A stretch of 64,000 nucleotides of DNA, from positions 1,302,001 through 1,366,000 of the forward strand of contig NZ_JACHHZ010000001.1 in assembly GCF_014202975.1 (NCBI RefSeq), given 5' to 3'. Below the pieces are notes generated by a model, which saw only the letters and a list, made by a program, of their open reading frames with translations, had not been told where the DNA came from and ran no database searches. Shown piece by piece: positions 9,016-17,455 of the stretch. Positions within the stretch are counted from its first letter, which is position 1. Each line of letters begins with the position of its first letter. The position numbers were made by a program, and so were the translations under genes. The stretch comes from Povalibacter uvarum (GTDB lineage Bacteria; Pseudomonadota; Gammaproteobacteria; Steroidobacterales; Steroidobacteraceae).

Positions 9016-9624
9016 TCACTTCATCGGCTGCCGTATGACGGTCTTCCACTTCGCTGGATCCGCCCGGCGGATGTCGCTCAGATAAATTTCATGGTGCTTG
9101 CCGGTCAGCCCGGAACGTTGCTCGATGAAGGCATGGACCCGCTGAATCGTGGGCCCTTCTTCAGTGAACGGGCCCACATGCAGTATCTGAGCACATGACC
9201 CTTCGGTGAAATCCTCGAGCCTGAGCGCATCCACGGCAGCGAGTGCCTTCTTTCGCTTCACTTCCAGCATGGCCGACTGGAGCACGGCCGCCTCCACGAA
9301 GTCGGGCTGCATGATCATCATCGTCCACTGCCACTTCGACCGGTCGTTCGCGACGAAAGCGGACATGTCGTCCGACCACCAGAGACCTTCGAGAGGCATG
9401 ACGGCATAGTCGAGCGCCTGGGTGCTCTTCTTCACCATGAATTTCGCGGTGTAAGAAACGGAGAACAGCGCCTCGACCGCAGCCGAATAGGCCGGCGATG
9501 TGTTCGGATCGCCTTCGCCATCGATCATCAGGAATCGGAATGTCGGAACGTCGACCTGAACCACGTCCTTGGACGGTGGCAGATACAGGTGCCTGAGCTC
9601 TTTCTTGAGATCGACCTTCGGCAT
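9016..9624 (-). CDS. GyrI-like small-molecule-binding domain protein
   Basis: 202 aa from ATG at 9624, supported by AGGAG six nt upstream. The start MPKVDLKKELRHLY and the motifs FLMIDGEGDPN, YAVMPLEGLWW and LHVGPFTEEGPTIQRVHAFI match the stand-alone GyrI-like (SOUL/AraC-ligand-binding-like) family. No DNA-binding part is present. Members bind or hydrolyse small cyclic compounds, but no function can be assigned here. It is a monocistronic gene divergent from the glutathione-transferase-like gene. Confidence 0.85.
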   Translation of the reverse strand: MPKVDLKKELRHLYLPPSKDVVQVDVPTFRFLMIDGEGDPNTSPAYSAAVEALFSVSYTAKFMVKKSTQALDYAVMPLEGLWWSDDMSAFVANDRSKWQWTMMIMQPDFVEAAVLQSAMLEVKRKKALAAVDALRLEDFTEGSCAQILHVGPFTEEGPTIQRVHAFIEQRSGLTGKHHEIYLSDIRRADPAKWKTVIRQPMK

Positions 9625-9692
9625 TCGGGCTCCTGTCGATGTGCTACTTTCCGCCGCCAATCGCTGACCAGTTTGTTGGGAGATCACGCACC

Positions 9693-10352
9693 GTGTCACT
9701 AGTCCTCTATGGCCATCCGTTCTCGTCGTACACGCAGAAGGTGCTCATCGCGCTGTACGAGAACGGCACGCCCTTCGAGTTCCGCTCTCTCGGACCCGAC
9801 ACGCCGCAGAATGCGGCGGAGTGGCTGCAGCGCTGGCCCTTGCAGAAGTTTCCTCTGCTGGTGGACGACGGCCATAGCGTGGTCGAGACCAGTATCATCA
9901 TCGAGTACCTGCAACTGCAGCACCCGGGCCCGGTACGCCTGTTGCCGGCAGATCCGATGGCCGCACTCGACGTGCGTTTCTTCGATCGCTTCTTCGATCT
10001 CCACATCATGGACCCTGTGCAGTTTGCCGTGGCCGGCGTTCTGCAGCGAATTCCATTGAAGCCCGAGGAAGGATTGGCGCAGGCCCGCGAGAGACTCGAA
10101 CGAGCCTACGCATGGATCGAAACTCAGCTGGTCGACAAGACCTGGGCTACCGGCGCGAGCTTCACGCTCGCCGACTGTGCCGCCGCACCGTCTTTGTTCT
10201 ATGCCGACTGGACGCACCGGATCTCGGACACGTATCCATTGCTGCAAGCCTATCGGGCACGCCTGCTCGCGCGTCCCTCGTTCGCTCGTGCCGTGGATGA
10301 AGCGCGGCAGTATCGACCGCTGTTTCCGTTGGGAGCGCCGGATCGGGATTGA
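9693..10352 (+). CDS. glutathione S-transferase family protein
   Basis: 219 aa from GTG at 9693, with GGGAG about 10 nt upstream. Thioredoxin-like N-domain LVLYGHPFSSYTQKVLIALYE, cis-proline region KFPLLVDDGHSVVETSIIIEYL, and an all-helical C-domain with FTLADCAAAPSLFYADW. The Ser-Ser near residue 10 replaces the Cys/Ser catalytic site seen in many bacterial GSTs. Cytoplasmic, probably conjugates or isomerises electrophiles with glutathione; substrate unknown. Confidence 0.9.
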   Translation: MSLVLYGHPFSSYTQKVLIALYENGTPFEFRSLGPDTPQNAAEWLQRWPLQKFPLLVDDGHSVVETSIIIEYLQLQHPGPVRLLPADPMAALDVRFFDRFFDLHIMDPVQFAVAGVLQRIPLKPEEGLAQARERLERAYAWIETQLVDKTWATGASFTLADCAAAPSLFYADWTHRISDTYPLLQAYRARLLARPSFARAVDEARQYRPLFPLGAPDRD

Positions 10353-10365
10353 GCGCCCTGGTCGC

Positions 10366-10704
10366 TCAGTTGGCGGTTCTCACGAGCTCCACTTCGTCGA
10401 CAACCATCTTCCAGTCGTTGCCATCCTGATAGGGTGGCTTTGCGACGACGAACGTCGTTGCCATGGGGCCGACTCCCACTTCGAAGTCGTGGCCGGTGAA
10501 TCCCTTGAGCGGCCCTTCGACGGATGTAGTGGCGCCGGCCTTCAGTCGCTTGTACCTGACGGACCCATCCTGCGTGATGAGCAGATACATCGTCTTCGAC
10601 TGCCATTCACCGACGTAGGACGCCTTGTCGGGAGGGACTGGCTTGCCGCAACTGATCAACGAACCCATGAGGGTCAGCAGAACCAGCAGTTTGGTGAGCT
10701 TCAC
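10366..10704 (-). CDS. small putative lipoprotein of unknown function
   Basis: 112 aa from GTG at 10704. The N-terminus KLTKLLVLLTLMGSLISC is a signal with lipobox LISC, then about 90 mostly polar residues (YVGEWQSKTMYLLITQDGSVRYKR) suggesting a small beta-rich domain. The longer upstream frame lacks a signal, so the GTG is preferred. It is convergent with the GST gene (14 nt apart). I recognise no specific family. Confidence 0.7.
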   Translation of the reverse strand: MKLTKLLVLLTLMGSLISCGKPVPPDKASYVGEWQSKTMYLLITQDGSVRYKRLKAGATTSVEGPLKGFTGHDFEVGVGPMATTFVVAKPPYQDGNDWKMVVDEVELVRTAN

Positions 10705-10836
10705 GGTTTGGTCGGCCTTGGCGGGTAGCTGAGATTTTCTCCTGATCGACCCGTGAGCAAGCCTACCAGTTGCCGACCATTGCCTGCGCAAAACCGTCAA
10801 TCCCTGAGCGGATTCCACGGCCCGTCGGTCGTCTGC

Positions 10837-10864
10837 TTGTCAGTCGATACTCCGATGCTACAAT
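10837..10864 (+). promoter_or_regulatory. sigma-70-type promoter for tRNA-Ala
   Basis: TTGTCA at 10837-10842 and TACAAT at 10859-10864 are separated by 16 nt. Initiation about 7 nt further on would leave a leader of roughly 16 nt before the tRNA at 10887. Both boxes are near consensus. Confidence 0.6.
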
Positions 10865-10886
10865 TTGCGCCCTCTTCAGCATCGGT

Positions 10887-10962
10887 GGGGCTGTAGCTCA
10901 GCTGGGAGAGCGCCTCGTTCGCAATGAGGAGGTCAGGGGTTCGATCCCCCTCAGCTCCACCA
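10887..10962 (+). tRNA. tRNA-Ala(CGC)
   Basis: A 76-nt cloverleaf with encoded CCA. Acceptor GGGGCTG pairs with CAGCTCC and includes the G3:U70 pair that identifies alanine tRNAs. The anticodon loop TTCGCAA gives anticodon CGC, reading GCG codons. The T arm is AGGGGTTCGATCCCCCT. Confidence 0.97.
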
Positions 10963-10984
10963 ACTTCTTAAAGAAGCGGATGGC

Positions 10985-11074
10985 GGATAGCGGATGGTGA
11001 CTAGGGCCGAACAAGGTGCTATCGCGCCGCGCCCGTGATTCTTGGCTTTCCTGACCAGTCACCATCCGCTATCC
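10985..11074. repeat. 18-bp inverted repeat between two tRNA genes
   Basis: GGATAGCGGATGGTGACT at 10985-11002 is exactly complementary to AGTCACCATCCGCTATCC at 11057-11074, with a 54-nt loop. The left arm is part of a GCGGATA-like tandem. It occupies almost all the space between tRNA-Ala and tRNA-Arg. Confidence 0.85.
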
Positions 11075-11086
11075 CACTTCCCGATT

Positions 11087-11162
11087 GCCCCCGTAGCTCA
11101 GTGGATAGAGCGACCGCCTCCTAAGCGGTAGGTCGCAGGTTCAACTCCTGCCGGGGGCACCA
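11087..11162 (+). tRNA. tRNA-Arg(CCT)
   Basis: A 76-nt cloverleaf with encoded CCA. Acceptor GCCCCCG pairs with CGGGGGC. Anticodon stem ACCGC/GCGGT encloses CTCCTAA, giving anticodon CCT for AGG codons. The T arm is CAGGTTCAACTCCTG. Confidence 0.97.
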
Positions 11163-11218
11163 TTCCGGGAAATCCCGCTAACCCGCTGAAATGCCTGGGG
11201 CTCCCGCAGGTCCTGGTT

Positions 11219-11638
11219 TCAGCGCTCGCCTACCACCGTCACGATGACCTCACGGGAATGCCCGCGGTGCCGGTGTTCCCACAGATAGATCCCCTGCCAG
11301 GTGCCCAGCATCAGGCGGCCATCGGCGATCGGGACGGACAAAGTAGTGTTCGTCAGGACACTGCGGATATGGGCCGGCATGTCATCCGGACCCTCGGCGT
11401 CGTGCTCGTAGTCCGGGCTGCCGTCCGGGGCGATGCGCTGCATGAAACTCTCGAGATCCCGGCCGACCGCCGGGTCGGCGTTCTCTGAAATCAGCAGCGA
11501 CGCGCTGGTGTGACGTACGAAGACGTTGCACAAGCCGTTGTCGATGCGCGCGGTGCTGACGACGTTCGCGACCCGTTCGGTCAGGGATTCGAAACCGCGA
11601 CCGCGCGTCTGGATCCGGAGGAGCTCGCGAAACACCAT
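11219..11638 (-). CDS. YjbQ/UPF0047 family protein
   Basis: 139 aa, the usual family length. Signatures GLCNVFVRHTSASLLISENADP and GTWQGIYLWEHRHRGHSRE carry the conserved His, Asn, Glu and Trp residues of the YjbQ family. Members show weak thiamine-phosphate-synthase activity in vitro, hence the common name secondary thiamine-phosphate synthase, but the physiological role is unsettled. It starts 6 nt after the phosphatase gene and is probably co-transcribed with it. Confidence 0.92.
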   Translation of the reverse strand: MVFRELLRIQTRGRGFESLTERVANVVSTARIDNGLCNVFVRHTSASLLISENADPAVGRDLESFMQRIAPDGSPDYEHDAEGPDDMPAHIRSVLTNTTLSVPIADGRLMLGTWQGIYLWEHRHRGHSREVIVTVVGER

Positions 11639-11644
11639 CGGCGT

Positions 11645-12199
11645 TCAGTACCGCAGTCGCATGACCTTCTTCTTCGAGATCTGCGGCAGGAACAGGATGA
11701 ACATGGCGTCGTACTCATCCTCGCGCAACTCGACCTTCTCCCCGCTCAGCGCTTCGATGAGCGCGGGCACGGTCGTCGAATTGCCCGAGACGAGCACGTA
11801 CTCACCGCGATGCGAACGCAGGATCTTGCGCGGCAGATCGTTCCACGTCGCCGCGGGTATGACGTTCAACGGCAATGCGAGCGTCTCGGACAGCGGCGTG
11901 ACTGTCTGCTGCGTTCGCTTCAGCTCAGATGCGAAGATCGCGTCGATGCCGCGGACAGGCCGCGCTTGCGACAGCATCTTTGCGAGACGCGCAGCACGCT
12001 CCCGGCCATCGACGCTCAGACCCGGATCCGGGTCTGTTCCGACCTCCGTCTCTGCATGCCGAACTACAACGACAACTGTCGTCGCACGCGCATCGAACAG
12101 CCACGCGGCCGCGGCAACAACGGCAATAAAGACCAGGACCGGAAACAGCAGCGGGAAAAAGAAGGGACGGCGGCGGAGCTTCTCGAGATCGCTATTCAT
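11645..12199 (-). CDS. membrane-anchored histidine phosphatase family protein
   Basis: 184 aa. Residues about 12-36 form one membrane helix (FFFPLLFPVLVFIAVVAAAAW); the rest is a phosphoglycerate-mutase-like fold with VVVVVRHAETEVG (catalytic RHA), SELKRTQQT and VLVSGNSTTVPALI, where the usual second catalytic His of the GH motif is Asn. The domain probably faces the periplasm. The missing canonical GHG suggests altered or weak activity, as in other small SixA-like members. Substrate unknown. Confidence 0.85.
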   Translation of the reverse strand: MNSDLEKLRRRPFFFPLLFPVLVFIAVVAAAAWLFDARATTVVVVVRHAETEVGTDPDPGLSVDGRERAARLAKMLSQARPVRGIDAIFASELKRTQQTVTPLSETLALPLNVIPAATWNDLPRKILRSHRGEYVLVSGNSTTVPALIEALSGEKVELREDEYDAMFILFLPQISKKKVMRLRY

Positions 12200-12277
12200 C
12201 GGCCGATCATAACAAAGCGGGTTGACCGCCGTCGGTTTCAGACGGCCGGCTGTGGCCGGGAACCTGTTTTCCTCAGC

Positions 12278-12937
12278 TCATGAGCGGAACAGACGCGTGT
12301 ACTGGGTTTCATGTCGTGCGCTGGCGACGGACTGCATGACCGAGCAGTAACCGATGTCCTCATCCGCCAGTTCCAGGGCACTCGCCGCCGCAGCCTCCAA
12401 TGAGGGAATGAGCTTGTGGAGGATGCGCTGTCCCGCGCTTTGCCCGAGGGGCACGAGCTTCACCGCCGCCAGCACCTGGTTCTCCGTCCACGCCCACGAA
12501 TATGCGTGCAGTGTTTCGACCTTGCCGACGCCGGACTGCACGCAGGCTTTCGCAAACACAGCCGCATAGCCGAGCGTCTCGGGCTTACGAAGGTCGATGT
12601 CTGCATGAAGCTCCCGCAGAACTCTGATGAGGGCCTGTCCCAGATGCCTGTCTTCCGCTCGCAGTTCTTCCGTCTCACGCGAAGCGATCAGCAATGCATT
12701 CCAGCGTTGCGTTGCTGTGTGATCGTCCTTCGCCGCCGCGTCATGAAGCCTTGCCAGGATCGGCAGGTCCAGCGTTCCAAGCACACCTCGCGCGAGACCG
12801 CCCATCCAGTCATGAGCTGTCGCTTCATCGCGCACCCAGCCTGCTTCGATCGCGTACTCGAGCCCTTGAGAAAAATGAAACGCGCCGATCGGCAGTGCCG
12901 GGCTCGCCAGATGCAGGATGCGCAGAAGTTGATGCAT
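12278..12937 (-). CDS. ureF: urease accessory protein UreF
   Basis: 219 aa, all-helical. LHLASPALPIGAFHFSQGLEYAIEAGWV is the family N-terminal signature and the C-terminus QSVASARHETQYTRLFRS is the conserved tail that contacts UreD/UreH. UreF assembles with UreD and UreG on apo-urease and gates GTP-dependent nickel delivery. It begins 24 nt after ureE and is the last gene of the leftward urea run; no strong ribosome site is visible, so coupling to ureE is likely. Confidence 0.97.
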   Translation of the reverse strand: MHQLLRILHLASPALPIGAFHFSQGLEYAIEAGWVRDEATAHDWMGGLARGVLGTLDLPILARLHDAAAKDDHTATQRWNALLIASRETEELRAEDRHLGQALIRVLRELHADIDLRKPETLGYAAVFAKACVQSGVGKVETLHAYSWAWTENQVLAAVKLVPLGQSAGQRILHKLIPSLEAAAASALELADEDIGYCSVMQSVASARHETQYTRLFRS

Positions 12938-12961
12938 CGGATGGACGCCGCGGCGGCTGAA

Positions 12962-13438
12962 TTACTTCATCCCGACGCCGCGAATGATCGAATGGTCGTC
13001 CGCGTGGCCGTGCGAGTGCCCGCCGTAAGCGCCGCCCTCCGGTTCGAATGGAGCTCGTTCGGCCTCTACCGCCAGCCCGAGACCTCGGACCATTTCATCG
13101 AGCACATGGTCTTGCTGATAACGCAGCCATCCGAACCCGATCTGCAATGCGACGTGACGATTCCCCAGGTGATAAGCCGCGCGCGCAAGCTGCAATGCGT
13201 CTGAGGAACGAACTGTCGAAACGGCCTCTTCCGCCGCAACGACTTCGATGACCCGGCCATCATCGCTCAGCAGCCGATCGCCGCCGCGCAAGACCGAGCC
13301 GCGTTCGAGGAACAGGCCTGCTTCCTCACCGCTCGACAGCGTCGCGCGCAATCGGCTCTTGCTGCGTTCCTGGAACGGGAGAATCAACTGCAGTGTCGCC
13401 GGCGGCCGGTCGGGAAGTTTTCTGGAAACGTTGAGCAT
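12962..13438 (-). CDS. ureE: urease nickel metallochaperone UreE
   Basis: 158 aa. N-terminal peptide-binding domain ([33 protein letters not shown]) and a ferredoxin-like C-domain with [14 protein letters not shown], whose His binds nickel at the dimer interface. The tail [12 protein letters not shown] is a short His-rich nickel-binding extension. It delivers nickel to UreG in urease maturation. It lies 17 nt after ureC. Confidence 0.97.
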   Translation of the reverse strand: MLNVSRKLPDRPPATLQLILPFQERSKSRLRATLSSGEEAGLFLERGSVLRGGDRLLSDDGRVIEVVAAEEAVSTVRSSDALQLARAAYHLGNRHVALQIGFGWLRYQQDHVLDEMVRGLGLAVEAERAPFEPEGGAYGGHSHGHADDHSIIRGVGMK

Positions 13439-13455
13439 TGAACCCGATCTGACAA

Positions 13456-15162
13456 TCAGAAGAGGAAGTATCGCTGCGCCAGCGGCAGTTTCGTCGCCGG
13501 CTCGCAGGTGAGTAACTGTCCATCCGCACGAACCTGATAGGTCTGCGAGTCCACTTCGATGCGCGGCTGGTAGTCATTGAGAACGAGATCAGACTTGCCG
13601 AGACTGCGCGTCCCCTTCACCGCCACCAGCCGCTTGCGTAGCTTGAGCCGCTCGCCCATGCCGCGATCGAGACCCGCTTGCGACACGAAGCTGACCGACG
13701 TCGCAGCGCGAGCGCCGCCCAATGCACCGAACATCGGCCGGTAGTGCACCGGTTGCGGCGTCGGAATCGAAGCGTTCGGATCGCCCATCGGCGCTGCGAG
13801 AATCATCCCGCCCTTGATGATCAATGCAGTCTTCGCGCCGAAGAAGGCCGGCTTCCACAGCACGATGTCCGCAAGCTTGCCGACTTCGATCGACCCGACT
13901 TCGTGCGCGATGCCGTGCGTCAGCGCCGGATTGATCGCGTACTTCGCGATGTAGCGACGGACACGGAAATTGTCGTTCCGCGCATTGTCCTGCGGCAGAG
14001 AACCGCGCTGCATCTTCATCTTGTGCGCTGTCTGCCAGGTTCGCGTAATGACCTCGCCGATGCGGCCCATGGCCTGCGAGTCCGACGAGATCATCGAGAA
14101 CGCGCCCAGGTCGTGAAGAATGTCTTCCGCGGCAATGGTCTCGCGACGGATGCGCGATTCCGCAAACGCGACGTCCTCCGCGATTCCCGGATCGAGGTGG
14201 TGACAGACCATCAGCATGTCGAGATGCTCATCGACGGTGTTGATGGTGTACGGACGTGTCGGGTTGGTGGACGATGGAAGAACGTTCGGCTCGCCGCAGG
14301 CCCGAATGATGTCCGGAGCATGGCCACCGCCGGCGCCCTCCGTGTGATACGTGTGAATCGTGCGGCCCTTGAATGCGGCGAATGTGTCTTCCACGAAACC
14401 TGATTCGTTCAGCGTGTCGGTGTGAATCGCGACCTGAACGTCGTACTTCTCCGCAACCGACAGGCATGCGTCGATCGCGGCGGGTGTCGTGCCCCAGTCC
14501 TCGTGGAGCTTCAGCCCCATCACACCCGCTTCGACCTGTTCCGCAATCGGCGCAACGAGGCTCGCGTTGCCCTTTCCGAGCAAGCCGAAGTTGATGGGCA
14601 ATTCCTCGATCGCCTCGTACATGCGATCGATGAACCACGGACCCGGTGTACAGGTAGTTGCGCTCGTACCGGCGGCCGGCCCGGTCCCACCGCCGATCAT
14701 CGTCGTGATCCCGGCCATCATCGCTTCTTCCACCTGCTGAGGGCAGATGAAGTGAATGTGCGCGTCGATCGCACCCGGCGTCGCGATCAACCCTTCTCCC
14801 GCGATGACTTCGGTACCGGCACCAACGACGATCGTGACGCCCGGTTGCACATCGGGATTCCCGCCCTTGCCGATGCCGACAATCCGCCCGTCCTTGATGC
14901 CGATGTCCGCTTTGACGATGCCCCAGTGGTCGACGATCAACGCATTCGTGATGATGGTATCGACGACCTCGGCCGAGACGCGCTGGCTCTGCCCCATTCC
15001 ATCCCGAATGACTTTGCCGCCGCCGAACTTGACCTCTTCGCCATGGATCGTGAAATCACGCTCGACTTCAATGATGAGGTCCGTGTCCGCCAGTCGCACG
15101 CGATCGCCGACAGTCGGGCCGTACATCTCTGCATAAGCGCGTCGATCGATGCGGGTGCTCAC
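13456..15162 (-). CDS. ureC: urease alpha subunit UreC
   Basis: 568 aa, full length. Hydrolyses urea to ammonia and carbamate at a dinuclear nickel site. All ligands are present at positions one higher than in the Klebsiella enzyme: H135 and H137 (AHIHFICP), carbamylated K218 and H220 (GLKLHEDWG), H247, H273 ([15 protein letters not shown]), H321 on the flap (MVCHHLDP) and D361 (SSDSQAMGR). The start is GTG, overlapping the ureB stop as GTGA. Catalytically intact by sequence. Confidence 0.99.
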   Translation of the reverse strand: MSTRIDRRAYAEMYGPTVGDRVRLADTDLIIEVERDFTIHGEEVKFGGGKVIRDGMGQSQRVSAEVVDTIITNALIVDHWGIVKADIGIKDGRIVGIGKGGNPDVQPGVTIVVGAGTEVIAGEGLIATPGAIDAHIHFICPQQVEEAMMAGITTMIGGGTGPAAGTSATTCTPGPWFIDRMYEAIEELPINFGLLGKGNASLVAPIAEQVEAGVMGLKLHEDWGTTPAAIDACLSVAEKYDVQVAIHTDTLNESGFVEDTFAAFKGRTIHTYHTEGAGGGHAPDIIRACGEPNVLPSSTNPTRPYTINTVDEHLDMLMVCHHLDPGIAEDVAFAESRIRRETIAAEDILHDLGAFSMISSDSQAMGRIGEVITRTWQTAHKMKMQRGSLPQDNARNDNFRVRRYIAKYAINPALTHGIAHEVGSIEVGKLADIVLWKPAFFGAKTALIIKGGMILAAPMGDPNASIPTPQPVHYRPMFGALGGARAATSVSFVSQAGLDRGMGERLKLRKRLVAVKGTRSLGKSDLVLNDYQPRIEVDSQTYQVRADGQLLTCEPATKLPLAQRYFLF

Positions 15163-15464
15163 AGTTTCCCCATGATTCTCTGGTTGAACCCGTAGACGAC
15201 GCGGTCACCGCCATAAGCCACGAGTTCGACTTCGCGAATCTGTCCGGGCTCGAAGCGAACGGCGGTGCCTGCGGCGATGTTCAGCCGGAAACCACGCGCG
15301 GCATCGCGGTCGAACTGCAGTGCGCTGTTCGTTTCGTGAAAGTGGTAATGCGAGCCGACCTGGATCGGACGATCGCCGGTGTTCGCGACCTTGACGCGAA
15401 CCGTGGGGCGACCGACGTTGATCTCGATGTCGCCGGACTCGGTGAAGAATTCGCCTGGAATCAT
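15159..15464 (-). CDS. ureB: urease beta subunit UreB
   Basis: 101 aa, starting MIPGEFF as is canonical, with [18 protein letters not shown] and a FNQRIMGKL tail. It is a structural subunit of the (alpha beta gamma)3 enzyme. No Shine-Dalgarno precedes the ATG: a GCGGTTA-type tandem fills the gap to ureA, which may weaken or alter its translation. It overlaps ureC by four bases. Confidence 0.98.
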   Translation of the reverse strand: MIPGEFFTESGDIEINVGRPTVRVKVANTGDRPIQVGSHYHFHETNSALQFDRDAARGFRLNIAAGTAVRFEPGQIREVELVAYGGDRVVYGFNQRIMGKL

Positions 15465-15472
15465 AAGGAGAA

Positions 15473-15501
15473 GCGGTTAGCGGTTAGCGGTTGGCGGTTA
15501 G
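15473..15501. repeat. GCGGTTA tandem repeat between ureA and ureB
   Basis: About four heptamer units, GCGGTTAGCGGTTAGCGG then TTGGCGGTTAG, lie directly upstream of ureB. The same unit type recurs at 47385-47407 beside serS, and GCGGATA variants lie between the tRNAs near 10.98 kb. Confidence 0.8.
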
Positions 15502-15522
15502 TGAGAGAAGACGGGCATAGAG

Positions 15523-15825
15523 TCATGGGATCGGGTGGTGAACGGTGACGAGCTTCGTGCCATCGGGGAAAGTGGCTTCGACCTGGACGTCGGGGATCAT
15601 TTCGGGGACGCCTTCCATTACGTCGTCGCGGCTGAGGATTGTCGTGCCGTAGCTCATGAGCTCGGCGACTGACCGGCCGTCGCGGGCGCCTTCCATGATC
15701 GCTGCGGAAATCAACGCCACGGCTTCAGGGTAGTTGAGCTTCAAGCCACGCGCCTTGCGTCGCTCGGCGACGAGTGCCGCGGTGAAGATGAGCAGCTTAT
15801 CCTTCTCTCTCGGCGTCAGATCCAC
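15523..15825 (-). CDS. ureA: urease gamma subunit UreA
   Basis: 100 aa, family length. [44 protein letters not shown] and the C-terminus [20 protein letters not shown] are diagnostic. It forms the outer layer of the urease trimer. It lies 76 nt after ureD and 58 nt before ureB, both gaps occupied by short repeats. Confidence 0.99.
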   Translation of the reverse strand: MDLTPREKDKLLIFTAALVAERRKARGLKLNYPEAVALISAAIMEGARDGRSVAELMSYGTTILSRDDVMEGVPEMIPDVQVEATFPDGTKLVTVHHPIP

Positions 15826-15860
15826 AATGCTCCCCAGAATTCGATCATCCCACTCTTCCT

Positions 15861-15901
15861 CTGGCTACCAGCTAGTAGCCAGCCTGCTAACCGGCTTCCT
15901 C
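15861..15901. repeat. CTAGC-rich repeat after ureD
   Basis: CTGGCTACCAGCTAGTAGCC followed by AGCCTGCTAACCGGCTTCCTC runs up to the ureD stop codon at 15902-15904. The CCGGCTTCCTC end is shared with the copy that abuts the urtA stop near 21.23 kb. Confidence 0.75.
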
Positions 15902-16735
15902 TCACGTCGCCCATATCCGCGGCAACACCGCCGGCCTTCCGATCAGCTCCGGCCTCAGCATCCGCCACATCGCAATGAACAGGCGCCGCACAGGTTCAGC
16001 CTGTGCGCCGAGCGCGCGACACACTAGCACTCCATCGACCAGGGTCACGGCGCTTTCAACGTCGTGCGCTGAGGCGCTGCGTGCCGCCTCTCGCATCGAT
16101 GTAGTGGCCGGATACGCAAGCAATGTCCCGACGGCATCGAAGCCTGCCAATCCCCAGCGCGCAGTTCGCTCGGGGCCCGTTCCATCGAGACGCATGCGAT
16201 CGATGAAGAGCGGCAGCTCATCTCGCCACAGCTCGAGATTCAGCCGCAGCTCGCCTGCATCGAATGCCTCCTGGCGGGCAGGCAATCCCAGACATGGAAT
16301 CTCCCAGCCAATGAATCGCGATTGGGCATCCAGCTGAACACGCGTCTCGCTGCGCACGCGGGCGCCGCGATAGAAGATGGTCTCCTGTGGCAGCCACTCC
16401 AGCGTCGAAGCACTCAGCACCAGGTGCTGGGACTGCATCGCGAAGCGACCGTCGCTGCGATAGAACTTCGTTGCGGCTGGTGTCGTAATCAGCGAGTGCG
16501 CTCCGCGTTCAACGTTCATCTCGAGTCCGAGGTGATCGCCACCAACGACGCCGCCCGGCGGATGCACGAGATAGGTGTGGCAAGGGCCGCCTTCAGGATG
16601 GAAGGCGCGCTGCACGACGAGCGGTCCATGATGCTGTCGCTCGGACAGATACGTCTGCCCGCCACGCTCTGTGAACCGGAGCTTCAGATGCGCGCACCAC
16701 CCTTGCGCCGCCGTTGCTGCCGGGATGCTGGCCAT
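15902..16735 (-). CDS. ureD: urease accessory protein UreD (UreH)
   Basis: 277 aa. Motifs LKLRFTERGGQTYLSERQHHGPLVVQRAFHPEG, VHPPGGVVGGDHL, ITTPAATKFYRSDG, LEWLPQETIFYRGA and FGW-like GWEIPCLGLPARQE are all UreD hallmarks. UreD is the scaffold that docks UreF and UreG onto urease and carries a nickel tunnel. It begins only 3 nt after the urtE stop, joining the transporter and urease genes in one transcript. Confidence 0.97.
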   Translation of the reverse strand: MASIPAATAAQGWCAHLKLRFTERGGQTYLSERQHHGPLVVQRAFHPEGGPCHTYLVHPPGGVVGGDHLGLEMNVERGAHSLITTPAATKFYRSDGRFAMQSQHLVLSASTLEWLPQETIFYRGARVRSETRVQLDAQSRFIGWEIPCLGLPARQEAFDAGELRLNLELWRDELPLFIDRMRLDGTGPERTARWGLAGFDAVGTLLAYPATTSMREAARSASAHDVESAVTLVDGVLVCRALGAQAEPVRRLFIAMWRMLRPELIGRPAVLPRIWAT

Positions 16736-16738
16736 GCG

Positions 16739-17434
16739 CTAGACCGTCAGATGATGCCGCACGAGATCGTCCGTTAGCCCTGCGATGCGGTCCGCGGCAA
16801 CGATGCGCCCCTTGTCGATGATCCGGAACTCGCTGGCGACGCGACGGGCGAAAGGCAGCTTCTGTTCGACGAGCAGCACAGTCAGGTTCGCCTCCTTGTT
16901 GAGTCGCAGGATGATATCCCCGATCTCATGGACGATGTTGGGCTGAATGCCCTCGGTGGGTTCATCGAGAATGAGGAGCTTCGGCTCCAGTACCATCGCC
17001 CGCCCGATCGCCAGTTGCTGCTGCTGGCCGCCCGACAGGTCGCCGCCACGGCGCCGCAGCATCTTCTTCAGTACGGGAAACATCGTGAAGATCTGCTCCG
17101 GGATCTCCTTCAGCTTGCCGCGGCTCGCGGACAACCCGATGCGCAGGTTCTCTTCGACCGTCAGCTGCGAAAAGATCTCGCGGCCCTGGGGAACGTAGCC
17201 GACGCCCAGCCTCGCCCGCCGGTCAGCCGAAATCTTTCGCAGGTCCGTGTCGTCGTACAGCAACTCGCCCGACACCGTCGGCAGCAGCCCCATGATGCAT
17301 TTCAGCAGCGTGGTCTTCCCCATGCCATTGCGTCCCATCAGGCATGTGCAGGAACCCGTCGGCACGGTCATGTCCACATCCCAGAGGATGTGGCTGCCGC
17401 CGTAAAACTGATTGAGAGATTTGATGGTCAGCAT
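16739..17434 (-). CDS. urtE: urea ABC transporter ATP-binding protein UrtE
   Basis: 231 aa. LivF-like ATPase: Walker A GRNGMGKTT, signature LSGGQQQQLAIGRAM, Walker B LLILDEPTEG, followed by the UrtE-typical GIQPNIVHEIGDII. It pairs with UrtD to power urea import. It starts 21 nt after the urtD stop and is followed within 3 nt by ureD. Confidence 0.96.
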   Translation of the reverse strand: MLTIKSLNQFYGGSHILWDVDMTVPTGSCTCLMGRNGMGKTTLLKCIMGLLPTVSGELLYDDTDLRKISADRRARLGVGYVPQGREIFSQLTVEENLRIGLSASRGKLKEIPEQIFTMFPVLKKMLRRRGGDLSGGQQQQLAIGRAMVLEPKLLILDEPTEGIQPNIVHEIGDIILRLNKEANLTVLLVEQKLPFARRVASEFRIIDKGRIVAADRIAGLTDDLVRHHLTV

Positions 17435-17455
17435 GACAGCTAGTGCAATGGCTCC

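Noticed and set aside
11645-12199. SixA phosphohistidine phosphatase assignment
   Set aside because: The protein has an N-terminal membrane anchor and lacks the second catalytic His, so only the general histidine-phosphatase family is supported.
15473-15501. Short repeats considered as a CRISPR array
   Set aside because: The units are 7 nt direct tandems without spacers, and no cas genes are present in the window.
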